Origin: Candidatus Kapaibacterium sp.
Lineage (GTDB): Bacteria > Bacteroidota > Ignavibacteria > Kapaibacteriales > UBA7675
DNA length: 64,000 bases
Reading direction: 5' to 3'
NCBI GenBank assembly: GCA_028284775.1
Contig: JANQRB010000017.1
Location: forward strand, 57,622-121,621
Shown piece after piece: positions 1 to 8,485 of the stretch (positions within the stretch are counted from its first letter, which is position 1; the number at the start of each line of letters is the position of its first letter). Position numbers and translations under genes: made by a program. The notes below the pieces were generated by a model that did not search any database, was not told the DNA's origin, and worked only from the letters and a program-made list of their open reading frames with translations.

Positions 1-1
1 T

Positions 2-1222
2 GTCGCTTTCGGCGGACTCATTGATCTGGCCGGCGATGACGACTACACCGCCGAGAGCTTGTCGATGGGCGGCGGCAATGCTAATGCCGTCTCGCTCCTT
101 CTCGATCAGAGCGGCGACGACACCTACAGCGCGCGCAACCTGACAAATATGATGGGCTATTCCGACTTCCGTCGCGAGTTCGGTATGATCGGTATCTTCG
201 TCGATGGGGGCGGCAGCGACCGCTACGGCAGCAGCGTCGGCAACGACAGCAACGGCCGCAAGTCCACCTTCGGTGTTTTCCGCGATCTGGAATATGTAGC
301 TAAAGTCGAAAAAGACAACAGCGTGCCCGCCCTGACACCGCCGGAGGCCGAGCGCGAGCCACTGGCCAGTGGAATCGACAGCCTGTTTACCCAGGCTTCC
401 GCCGCTCCGCAGAAGTATCAATACAATGTTCAGCCTGCGAGGGACAAGATTACGGCGATGGGTTCCGATGCTCTAAGCTATCTGGCTGGCAAGCTGTCGA
501 CCGAGTCGGCGCGCGAGCGCCATGCGCTGATTGCGATCCTGACGGCCATCCACGATCAGGATACGCTCAGCGTGGCGCGCCTGCTTAACGATTCCCTGCA
601 GTCAAGAATGGAGCCGACGGTGTTAATGTCGGCTGAAATTGCTCGACGCCGCGCTGTTGAACAGTGTGTTCCCACGCTTGAAGACCTGTTGCAGCACCCA
701 TCGTGGCGGGTGCGGTCGAAGTCGGCCCATTCGCTCAGCCCGATGGATTCCGTCTCCATTGCGAAGCTGCGGCCGCTGCTGCGAGATTCACATCCTTATG
801 TTAAAATGCGGGTGGCCTACAGTCTGGGCCGTATGTTACCGACACCCCTGGAAGAGATAGCCAGAGACGTATTGCGCATCGATATGCAGGTCGTCCGCAA
901 TAGTTTTATCATGGGTATCAAACGGCGCAACGAGGACTTGCCGATGCCGTCGTTTCTCGAACTTTTCGCCGCAGCGCCGGATGAGAAAGCCAGGATTGCG
1001 CTGGCCCCCCTCCTGCCCCTGGTAACGGAATCAAAACGAAACGGCAAAGAATACCGAACCTTCGTGCGTCTGCAGTCGCCCGCCGTACGTGAATCCGTCT
1101 ACCGCGCCATTGCGCAGTCGGACAATAAATTCTGGCGTAAGACGGCGGCCGCCAATCGACGCGCGGAGCGCAACAAAGTGTTGCAGGCCCTGATTCCCGA
1201 CCTGGACGCCAAACGGAGATAG
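2..1222 (+). CDS. HEAT-repeat protein with N-terminal GDD-Y repeats, 5' end cut by the window
   Basis: The reading frame is open from base 2, so the true start lies upstream. The first part carries a repeated short motif: DLAGDDDY, DQSGDDTY and DGGGSDRY, each after a hydrophobic strand and before a small polar stretch, which suggests a solenoid of beta repeats. From about residue 150 to the end it is helical, with HEAT-like pairs such as the segment around 'LEDLLQHPSWRVRSKSAHSL' and 'LRPLLRDSHPYVKMRVAYSL'. No catalytic motif is visible. HEAT solenoids are usually protein-binding scaffolds; the partner here cannot be read. The stop is followed four bases later by the GTG of the NFACT gene, so the two are probably cotranscribed. 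Confidence 0.8.
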   Translation, partial: VAFGGLIDLAGDDDYTAESLSMGGGNANAVSLLLDQSGDDTYSARNLTNMMGYSDFRREFGMIGIFVDGGGSDRYGSSVGNDSNGRKSTFGVFRDLEYVAKVEKDNSVPALTPPEAEREPLASGIDSLFTQASAAPQKYQYNVQPARDKITAMGSDALSYLAGKLSTESARERHALIAILTAIHDQDTLSVARLLNDSLQSRMEPTVLMSAEIARRRAVEQCVPTLEDLLQHPSWRVRSKSAHSLSPMDSVSIAKLRPLLRDSHPYVKMRVAYSLGRMLPTPLEEIARDVLRIDMQVVRNSFIMGIKRRNEDLPMPSFLELFAAAPDEKARIALAPLLPLVTESKRNGKEYRTFVRLQSPAVRESVYRAIAQSDNKFWRKTAAANRRAERNKVLQALIPDLDAKRR

Positions 1223-1226
1223 GAGG

Positions 1227-2843
1227 GTGCTGCGCCAATACTTCACCTTGCACCAGGTTGCCCGGGAGCTTAACAGCCTGGCCGGAATGCACCTGAAGGA
1301 GTGTTACACCCAGGAAAAGAACAGCCTCATCCTGCTCCTCGAAAATGAAGATCTCTTTGCATTGATCGAATGCTCTATCGACCCCCAGTGGGGTACGATG
1401 TTTATCAAGAACGATTATAACCGCGCCCGCAGGAATACGCTTAACCTTTTTCCCGCTGCCCTCGGCCAGCGGCTTCTTAGGGCTGCGATCCTTCCGAACG
1501 AACGCATCATAACGCTGCAGCTTGAAGAGCATCGCATCCACTGTATTTTTTTCGGCGGCGGCAAGGGTAATATTATTGTCACGGATTCGCATGACAACGT
1601 GGTCGACGCGTTTAAGTCGCCGAAGAAACTACTGGCAACGGTGTTTCGACCTGACTCGCCGACGATCGAAGCATTAAACAGTATGCCGGGCGAGCTGCCT
1701 GTTGCCAAAGCCCTTTCGACCTCCCTCCTGCTCCCGGGCAAAGAATACCCCCGCGAGCTGTGTTTGCGACGCGGCATCGATGCCCGAGCGCAGCTGGCTA
1801 GCTTGTCGGCCGCGGAACAGATGGAGCTGGAGTCAGCCGCGCGCGAGTTGCGCGATGAATGTCTGGGCAGCCGGCGCTATTATATCTATCGCAATGAAAA
1901 CGGGGCGCCCTTACTATCGTTGATACGGCTGCACGATTCCGGCGAGCCGGAACATATTCTTGACAGTATTAGCGATGCACTGTTGCTGCGTATTCGTACA
2001 GCCCGGCGGGAAAGACGCTATCACGGGCAATATGCCATGCTTGCCAAAGCGCTTAAACTTAACATCGACAAGATACAGAAAGCCTTGCGGCGTCTCGAAG
2101 ACGAAGGCCGGAATGAAGACAGAGCTCAACAGCGACAACTCTTCGGCGAGCTTCTGGTGGCTCACGGCAATTTACACGCCAAGGGCCTGAACGAGCTGAC
2201 CCTCGTTGATTGGAACGGCGCTTCGCATGTTATTCCACTGCTTCCCGAGCTAAGTGTGCTGGAGAACGCCAATCGTTTTTTCGACAAAGCCAAGAATTCA
2301 CGCCAGGCGCGCGTCATTCGTGAACAACGCTATTTTGACTATCTTGCGCGCGAAGAAGAGCTGCAGCGGGCGGCAGAGGAATTTCAAGCGGTGCAGGACC
2401 TCGCAAGCTTACAGTCGTTTATTAACCGCTTTCCATCAATCATCAGGACCATGAGCAGAACGTCACAGCAGGAAGAACAACGCTTCCGGACATTTGAACT
2501 TGGCGAAGGCTTCACCTTGTATGTCGGAAGAAATTCGGCAAACAATGACGAATTGACAATGCGATTTGCCAAGCCGCAGGATTACTGGTTGCACGCGCGC
2601 GGGGTCAGTGGCTCGCACGCAGTAATAAAAGGTCCCGACAAGGACAAGCCGCCGAAATACATTATCAAACAGGCGGCGGCAATTGCCGCTTACTATTCGA
2701 AAGCCCGCAATGCCGGCCTGACGCCCGTCGTGTACACTCAAAAAAAATATATTCGCAAGCCCAAAGGCAGCGCGCCGGGAGCCGTGGTACTCGAACGCGA
2801 AACTGTAGTGATGGTACGTCCTCAGTTAATGGAAGAGAATTAA
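1227..2843 (+). CDS. NFACT family protein (RqcH/Rqc2-like, ribosome quality control)
   Basis: The N-terminal half matches NFACT-N in the Bacteroidota style: start LRQYFTLHQVARELN, then 'RARRNTLNLFPAALGQ' and 'LPNERIITLQL'. A coiled-coil middle (about residues 250-410) leads to a C-terminal NFACT-R domain with YWLHARGVSGSHAVIK and the later GSAPGAVVLE. RqcH proteins bind the large ribosomal subunit with a stalled nascent chain and add alanine tails. The Asp-Arg pair needed in Firmicutes RqcH appears here as Glu-Arg (NERII), so tailing activity is not assured. The start is a GTG with AGGAGG (1221-1226) directly against it. No ATG lies nearby and the protein homology begins right there, so GTG or the following CTG must be used. 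It may be cotranscribed with the HEAT gene upstream. Confidence 0.88.
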   Translation: MLRQYFTLHQVARELNSLAGMHLKECYTQEKNSLILLLENEDLFALIECSIDPQWGTMFIKNDYNRARRNTLNLFPAALGQRLLRAAILPNERIITLQLEEHRIHCIFFGGGKGNIIVTDSHDNVVDAFKSPKKLLATVFRPDSPTIEALNSMPGELPVAKALSTSLLLPGKEYPRELCLRRGIDARAQLASLSAAEQMELESAARELRDECLGSRRYYIYRNENGAPLLSLIRLHDSGEPEHILDSISDALLLRIRTARRERRYHGQYAMLAKALKLNIDKIQKALRRLEDEGRNEDRAQQRQLFGELLVAHGNLHAKGLNELTLVDWNGASHVIPLLPELSVLENANRFFDKAKNSRQARVIREQRYFDYLAREEELQRAAEEFQAVQDLASLQSFINRFPSIIRTMSRTSQQEEQRFRTFELGEGFTLYVGRNSANNDELTMRFAKPQDYWLHARGVSGSHAVIKGPDKDKPPKYIIKQAAAIAAYYSKARNAGLTPVVYTQKKYIRKPKGSAPGAVVLERETVVMVRPQLMEEN

Positions 2844-2855
2844 ACAACATCCGCT

Positions 2856-4490
2856 TTACTTAACGACACAAAGCCGCGCCGTGGCGCTGTTTCCCGCCGC
2901 CAGTACACGACACAGGTAGGCGCCGGCGGGTAACCGGCCGCAATCAATACTTAAGTTCTTGCTGATTGAATACGATGACGGAAGAGTTTTGGCATACAGC
3001 AGGCGACCTGTCAGATCCATCAGCTCGACCTGTGCAGAGTGGTGAGCAGCGCCGTGAATAGTGAGTGCGACTCGCTGGCTCGCCGGATTGGGCTGCATCG
3101 CAATTGTTAAACGTAATGCTTCGGGCGCCGTCTCCGCTATGTCGGTAGCGACATTATCATAGTAAGTCTGAACGCTGTTCTTCAAGGCGATGAGCCGCGC
3201 GAGGTCCGCCTGGCTGCCGTCGGGCCGTTCCTGAACCGCCGGGCGGGCGAACATAACGGCAACCACCATAGTCGCCACATCACCCGGACGCAGATGAAAA
3301 GGGCCGCTGCCTGCCACGAATACCCTGTCGCCGGGACCGCTGTCGGCATCGACCGATGCGGAGGCCAGCATATCATAGCGTTCGGAAGCGTTCCCGGGCG
3401 GAGCATCATGATCCCAGGGCTGCAGCGTCCGCAGGCCGAGTTGCTCCGCGAGCGGATAGCGATTTTTGTCTTTGCGGAGAAATCCTTCCCCATCGAGGGC
3501 CGGCGTTTCAAGCAAGGACAGTCCTACATATCCGCTTGGCCCGGCAGCGCTCCACTGCAACGCCAGGTTGAGCGCGGGATCTTCGTTATAGTAGCGTAGG
3601 TAATCGTCATCGGCGCCGCTGCGGAGATTTGCGCGGAGAGCAATGTCCATATCATAAACCGCGGCCAGCCAACAGTCTCGCAAAATATCATCCGAAACAT
3701 TGCGAACAGCATAGCGAATCATCAGAACATCCCGCAGATCACCGCTTGCCCAACTGAGCACCGACTGTTCGAATTGCAGCCCCAGCGGATAACCGGCTTC
3801 GACCGGATCGACGTCCGCCCCCTGATAGAAGCTCAAGTCGGTGTCTTTGAAAACGCAGAATATTTGCTCATCGGATTGGAAGACCGGTCCCTGCGAAAAT
3901 GACGCCGTGTTGCGCTGAGCCTGATCCAGAACATAGCGACCGAAAAAGCGCTCGCCGCCCCATTCGCTGCCGTCGCGCCACAAAGGCCAGTGCGGTTCGG
4001 CCTCGTTCAGGGCACTGCCGTCCGCGCGGTAGTCAGTAGAAAAATAGACGCGATAATTTTCACTGGCGGCGGGTTGGAGATCAATGGCGAGGCCGTCTTC
4101 CACTCGTCCGGGCACGCACCAGGATATGCCCGCATCGGGATCATAGGTCATTGCGACGAGATTTTTCGTGTCTCCGTCCACTGTCTTGCGGGCGCCGACC
4201 CACAACCCGCCGCCCAGAAAATAGTGATCGTCGGATCCTCGCGGCCAATAGCCTTCTGATTCCTTGGACTGGGTATGCAGGGCCAGAACGCCATGATTAC
4301 TTACCCGGACGGCGACATTACTCAGGCTGTTTAATTGAAAGTCAATTACTCCCTGGGTCGTCCGTTGCAGCCCGTCCCCTTGATTTTTTGCGTCAAAGCT
4401 TTTGGCACGAATCCCGACGGGGCCGGCAAGGACAAGGAACAATCCAAGGATGGCGAAGCACCCGCAGGTCGTTTGTTGAATACTCTTCAT
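2856..4490 (-). CDS. Secreted protein with T9SS type A sorting domain
   Basis: A 544-residue exported protein. Residues 1-29 form a signal peptide (hydrophobic CGCFAILGLFLVLAGPVGI). The body has no recognised enzyme motif; it contains aromatic and Asp/Gly rich beta segments, such as 'HYFLGGGLWVGARK', of a kind seen in large surface proteins of this group. The last 85 or so residues form a T9SS type A sorting domain: MQPNPASQRVALTI, then 'VELMDLTGRLLYAKTL' and a closing LPAGAYLCRVL...ATARLCVVK. Export through the Sec pathway, then across the outer membrane by T9SS with loss of the tail, is expected for such proteins. It is convergent with the NFACT gene, with only 12 bp between stops. Its biological role cannot be read. 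Confidence 0.88.
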   Translation of the reverse strand: MKSIQQTTCGCFAILGLFLVLAGPVGIRAKSFDAKNQGDGLQRTTQGVIDFQLNSLSNVAVRVSNHGVLALHTQSKESEGYWPRGSDDHYFLGGGLWVGARKTVDGDTKNLVAMTYDPDAGISWCVPGRVEDGLAIDLQPAASENYRVYFSTDYRADGSALNEAEPHWPLWRDGSEWGGERFFGRYVLDQAQRNTASFSQGPVFQSDEQIFCVFKDTDLSFYQGADVDPVEAGYPLGLQFEQSVLSWASGDLRDVLMIRYAVRNVSDDILRDCWLAAVYDMDIALRANLRSGADDDYLRYYNEDPALNLALQWSAAGPSGYVGLSLLETPALDGEGFLRKDKNRYPLAEQLGLRTLQPWDHDAPPGNASERYDMLASASVDADSGPGDRVFVAGSGPFHLRPGDVATMVVAVMFARPAVQERPDGSQADLARLIALKNSVQTYYDNVATDIAETAPEALRLTIAMQPNPASQRVALTIHGAAHHSAQVELMDLTGRLLYAKTLPSSYSISKNLSIDCGRLPAGAYLCRVLAAGNSATARLCVVK

Positions 4491-4795
4491 GTCGACTACT
4501 TACCTAGATATGTTCAATGTCCAATTTATCCGCCGCGCAAGGACCGGTCAAGCAAAATGTGTGATGAAAGTAACGCCAGCAGATTCTTTGTCACAGCAAT
4601 GCCCCCGGCTGAAATATTGAAGCGTATCCCCACAGGAGCGGTGTCGGCATAACAACTCGCAGGCTCCCAAACGCTTCAGAAGTGATTGGCAGAAAATGCC
4701 TGAGATCGCTGGTTGCGTCCTTGATATCGGGTCTAACGATTGAAAACGACGAAAGACGAGTTTGACCTGACGGAAACAAAGTTCAGCCTAGCCGT
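4491..4795. other. Intergenic region between two minus-strand genes
   Basis: No convincing gene, RNA or terminator hairpin is seen here. It should hold the promoter of the T9SS protein gene (start at 4490), but no TAnnTTTG word was found on the minus strand. Confidence 0.5.
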
Positions 4796-5686
4796 TCAGG
4801 CTAATCCTAAGGATTGTAGTTCTCGCCGCAAGAGCTGCTTTGTATCATCGCCGGCAGGTGTCATAGGCAGACGGCAGGCCGGCCCTGCGAGCTGCAGCAG
4901 GTGCAGTGCAGCTTTTACCGGGATGGGGTTGGATTCGGCACCCATCAGACGAATGAGCGGAAGGAGGCGCAACAACTGATCTCTGGCAGCACTGAAGTCA
5001 TCGCTAAGCGCATTGCGTACCATCGTGCCGAATTCGAGTGGAATAAGATTTGCGACCACAGCAATGACGCCGCGTGCGCCACCGGCTATCAAGGGCAGCG
5101 TAATACCGTCGTCTCCGCTGTAGAGTACAAAGCCCTGCGGAGCGTTGCGGATGATTTCCAGACATAGATCGAAATCTGCCGATGCTTCCTTGCTGGCCAC
5201 AATATTGGGACACTCCTCGGACAGTTGCAACTGTGTTTCCGCGCGCATGGATATGGCAGTCCGCGAGGGGACATTGTACAACACCTGCGGCAGGTCGACG
5301 GCATCGGCGATCCGCCGGTAATGTTCCACTATTCCGGCCTGTGTGGGTCGGTTGTAATATGGGCAGACGAGCAAAAGTCCGTCGGCGCCCGCCGCCGCGG
5401 CCTCTCTGCTGAGCTCGATCGTGGCACGCGTATTGTTCGACCCCGTTCCGGCGACGACCGGCACGCGACCGGCACAGCGCTCAACGGTAAAACGAATGAT
5501 ATCGAGCTTTTCGGCCGTACTGAGAGTGGCGGATTCGCCGGTGGAGCCGCAGGGCACGATAGCCTCAATCCCCGCTTCTATCTGACGATCGATCAGACGG
5601 CCAAGCGCTACATAGTCTATTGTTTCATCGCTCTTGAAGGGTGTCACGATGGCCGTGCCGGTTCCGCTGAAAAGCTGGGCTTTCAT
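4796..5686 (-). CDS. dapA: 4-hydroxy-tetrahydrodipicolinate synthase
   Basis: DapA condenses pyruvate with aspartate semialdehyde in the diaminopimelate/lysine pathway, which feeds peptidoglycan. The 296-residue protein is full length. Key residues are present: PCGSTGES (Thr49 region), GTGSNNT, the catalytic Tyr137 in VLYNVPSRT and the Schiff-base Lys166 in VASKEAS. The start was placed at the ATG ending at 5686 (MKAQLFSGTGTAIVTPF) because DapA homology begins there; an in-frame ATG ten codons upstream would add a non-conserved tail. No strong ribosome binding site is visible at either. It is transcribed alone, divergent from dnaX with about 170 bp between start codons. Confidence 0.96.
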   Translation of the reverse strand: MKAQLFSGTGTAIVTPFKSDETIDYVALGRLIDRQIEAGIEAIVPCGSTGESATLSTAEKLDIIRFTVERCAGRVPVVAGTGSNNTRATIELSREAAAAGADGLLLVCPYYNRPTQAGIVEHYRRIADAVDLPQVLYNVPSRTAISMRAETQLQLSEECPNIVASKEASADFDLCLEIIRNAPQGFVLYSGDDGITLPLIAGGARGVIAVVANLIPLEFGTMVRNALSDDFSAARDQLLRLLPLIRLMGAESNPIPVKAALHLLQLAGPACRLPMTPAGDDTKQLLRRELQSLGLA

Positions 5687-5853
5687 AGAGTACAATCGGA
5701 AAATGGAGTTGCACACAGTTCTGAAGAGCGCGAATATACAAAGATTTTATCAGCCCGGAGACAGTCAAATTTTCACTGCGCCCGCTCGTCTCTGTGGCTC
5801 GTCTTCAGCATGCAGTACATCAAGATTGTCGCGGAATCTACGTAAATTGCAAT

Positions 5854-7842
5854 ATGGAACCAGGGAGCTCTCACGACAGCAGTTATATCGTAACGGCCCG
5901 CAAGTGGCGGCCGCTTCTCTTCGGTGGCGTCGTCGGTCAGGAGCACGTCACCAGAACCCTGCGCAATGCCGTTCAGAGCGGCCGCATGCATCATGCCTAT
6001 ATATTCAATGGTCCCCGCGGTGTGGGCAAAACAACGACGGCGCGTGTGCTGGCGAAAGCGGTCAACTGCCGGGAACTGACGACGGAGGGCGAACCCTGCA
6101 ACAGCTGTCAGTCTTGTGAGGAGATCGGATCGGGCCGTTCGATCGACGTCATCGAAATCGACGGCGCTTCGAACAACAGCGTCGATGACATCCGCAAGCT
6201 GCGCGACAATTCCCAGTATCCTCCCGTACATGGTCATTACAAATTGTACATCATCGACGAAGTACACATGCTGTCGGTGGCGGCATTCAACGCACTGTTA
6301 AAGACCCTGGAGGAGCCTCCCAAACATCTGCTATTCGTTTTCGCCACCACCGAGCCGCAGAAAGTACCGGCGACCATTCTCTCCCGCTGTCAACGCTTCG
6401 ACTTCCGCCGAATGCAGATCGAGGAGATAGCAGCCCATTTGCAGCACATCGCCTCTCAGGAAGGTGTGCAGATTGACGAGGAGTCCCTGGTAATCATCGC
6501 CAAGAAAGGCGACGGCTCAATGCGGGATTCGCAGAGTATTTACGATCAGGTCTTGTCGTTTTGCGGTAAAAACGTGGAAGCTGCGCGGGTCAACGAAGCG
6601 CTGAACCTCATAGATCAGGATTTTTTTTTCCGTCTCGGCAGTGCTATTCATCAGAGCAATATCGAGGCCATTTTCGAAACAACCAGGCAGGTGTTTCTAC
6701 GCGGTTACGATCTGCAGGAGTGCCTGAGCGGTCTCGCTGAACACTATCGTAATCTGCTGACAGTACTTGTCACGGGCGATGCTCGCCTGCTTGAAACCTC
6801 ACGTGACTACGCGGAGCGCTACCAGCAGGACTCACAATCATACTCCCAGGCCGACCTGATCAATCTGATGCAGATCGCGCTTAACACGGAGCAGGCGCTG
6901 CGTTTCGCGCCGCAGCCGCGGCTGCGGTTTGAGTTTGCCCTGGTGCAAATGGCGCATCTACCCGCCGCGGCCGAGATCGACAGCCTTTTGCAGGATATCG
7001 CAGAGCTCAAGCAGCAAATCGATAAAGGTATTCCGATTGCCGCCGCACCCGCTGCACTGCCCGAACAATCGTCCCGCGCTGCCGCGGAGCCAGACGGCGG
7101 CAGTAGACAAGGAGCAGAGGCTCAGGAAGTCAGTCCGCCTGCAGCCACGCAACAGGCAGCAACACCATCAACGGCTACGCCGCAGGCAAGCACGCCACCT
7201 ACAGCTAGAGAGCAGACGGAGACATTAAATGAAAGGCCCCCGCAGACCGGCAGCGACGGTCAATCTGCCGAATCGGAAGGCAGGCTCGCAGCGACGACGA
7301 GTGTCGAGCAATCGCATCAGCCAGCGCCTCGCGCGGCGATCAGCGCGGATGAACTGCAACAGCGCTGGCAGGGATTTCTCAACGACCGTGACCGCTGCTC
7401 GGGCTATTTCCGCAAAATGCTGTCCAACCCGGAGATGGCGCAGATTGGCTTTGCTGACGCCGAAGTGATCATTAGCTCGCGGGAGGCCTTCTTTGGCGAA
7501 CAGATTGCTGAAAAGAAATCAATACTCGCCGAATCGCTCAGCTCGTTTTTCGAACATAAAATCACCGTCACTGTCAGCGGCCCCGGGTCAGCAGCCAATA
7601 ACATGTCTCTGTTCGGCAGCCCAGCGGGAGGGTCGGATGCCGGAGTCGCTTCGCCGACAGCGAAGCCAGACGCCAATGCAGCCAATGGTCAGCAAGCAGC
7701 GGCGGCTACCCCGCCGGCGCCGCAGCCTTCCGCAGCCGCGGCGAGTGTCGAGCCAAAGCCCGGCGATACCAAAAAAGCGGAGCACCCGCTGGATGAGGCA
7801 ATTGTCAATCTCTTTAAGGCCTCAGAGATTCCATCACGCTAA
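5854..7842 (+). CDS. dnaX: DNA polymerase III subunit gamma/tau
   Basis: Clamp-loader ATPase of the replicative polymerase. It has Walker A GPRGVGKT (residues 53-60), four zinc-binding cysteines (72, 82, 85, 88), Walker B YIIDEVHM and the sensor motif TILSRCQRFDF. After the AAA+ and lid domains (to about residue 370) comes a long Ala/Pro/Gln/Thr-rich linker (about 395-490), then a conserved tau-like C-terminal segment (ELQQRWQGFLNDRDRCSGYF). A second Ala/Pro-rich tail follows, ending in a helix. The start was set at the ATG at 5854 (MEPGSSHDSSYIVTARKWRP), the first Met before the conserved 'ARKWRP'; the in-frame ATG at 5794 would add 20 non-conserved residues. Whether a shorter gamma form is made by frameshifting is not evident: no strong slippery site was noted. 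Confidence 0.96.
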   Translation: MEPGSSHDSSYIVTARKWRPLLFGGVVGQEHVTRTLRNAVQSGRMHHAYIFNGPRGVGKTTTARVLAKAVNCRELTTEGEPCNSCQSCEEIGSGRSIDVIEIDGASNNSVDDIRKLRDNSQYPPVHGHYKLYIIDEVHMLSVAAFNALLKTLEEPPKHLLFVFATTEPQKVPATILSRCQRFDFRRMQIEEIAAHLQHIASQEGVQIDEESLVIIAKKGDGSMRDSQSIYDQVLSFCGKNVEAARVNEALNLIDQDFFFRLGSAIHQSNIEAIFETTRQVFLRGYDLQECLSGLAEHYRNLLTVLVTGDARLLETSRDYAERYQQDSQSYSQADLINLMQIALNTEQALRFAPQPRLRFEFALVQMAHLPAAAEIDSLLQDIAELKQQIDKGIPIAAAPAALPEQSSRAAAEPDGGSRQGAEAQEVSPPAATQQAATPSTATPQASTPPTAREQTETLNERPPQTGSDGQSAESEGRLAATTSVEQSHQPAPRAAISADELQQRWQGFLNDRDRCSGYFRKMLSNPEMAQIGFADAEVIISSREAFFGEQIAEKKSILAESLSSFFEHKITVTVSGPGSAANNMSLFGSPAGGSDAGVASPTAKPDANAANGQQAAAATPPAPQPSAAAASVEPKPGDTKKAEHPLDEAIVNLFKASEIPSR

Positions 7843-7906
7843 TGACAGGGCAGCAGCAGCAAACAAATGATACCTAACGCAATATTTCATGAATAAGGAA
7901 TAAACA

Positions 7907-8371
7907 ATGGCAGTAGAATCAGGCACAATGGCTCCGGACTTCAGCGCCCCAACCGATGGCGGCGGCACGCTGCGGCTTCAGGATCTGCGCGGCAAAAAAG
8001 TCGTCATCTTCTTTTATCCAAAAGACGATACGCCGGGATGTACGAAAGAGGCCTGTGGCTTTCGTGATAATATGGAACGCGTCACAGCGCTGGGCGCTAC
8101 CGTTATAGGTGTCAGCCCGGACAGCGTCAAGTCTCATGACAAATTCAAAAACAAACACGAGCTGAATTTCACCCTGGTCAGCGATGAAGACCATGCGATT
8201 GTGAATGCCTACGAAGTATGGAAAGAAAAAAATAACTACGGCCGCAAGTATATGGGTGTTGAGCGCAGCACCTTTCTCATTGACGAAGAGGGCCGTATTA
8301 CTCACGCCCTGCGCAAAGTGCGGGTGCCGGGTCATGTAGATGCAGTGATGGAGCTGCTTCAGGCTGACTGA
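7907..8371 (+). CDS. bcp: Thioredoxin-dependent thiol peroxidase (BCP/PrxQ peroxiredoxin)
   Basis: A 154-residue cytoplasmic peroxiredoxin that reduces hydroperoxides with thioredoxin. The active site reads DDTPGCTKEACGF: peroxidatic Cys45 and resolving Cys50 five residues later, the typical PrxQ arrangement. PxxxT/C context and the C-terminal 'GVERSTFLIDEEGRI' are as expected. Length is normal. AAGGAA (7895-7900) sits six bases before the ATG. It lies 64 bp after dnaX and 115 bp before tatD on the same strand, so cotranscription is possible. Confidence 0.96.
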   Translation: MAVESGTMAPDFSAPTDGGGTLRLQDLRGKKVVIFFYPKDDTPGCTKEACGFRDNMERVTALGATVIGVSPDSVKSHDKFKNKHELNFTLVSDEDHAIVNAYEVWKEKNNYGRKYMGVERSTFLIDEEGRITHALRKVRVPGHVDAVMELLQAD

Positions 8372-8485
8372 TTGCAGCTCTGCGTCCCTGCGGAACAATT
8401 TTTGTCCTTTGCCGTTTGCGCTTTTATCCAAATTTTGCGGCCGACGGGTACTGGAATCTGCGCGAGACCGGTACCTGGAAAAGAA

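Noticed and set aside
5225..5845. 207-codon frame opposite dapA
   Set aside because: Shadow of dapA on the other strand; no ribosome binding site and unlikely composition.
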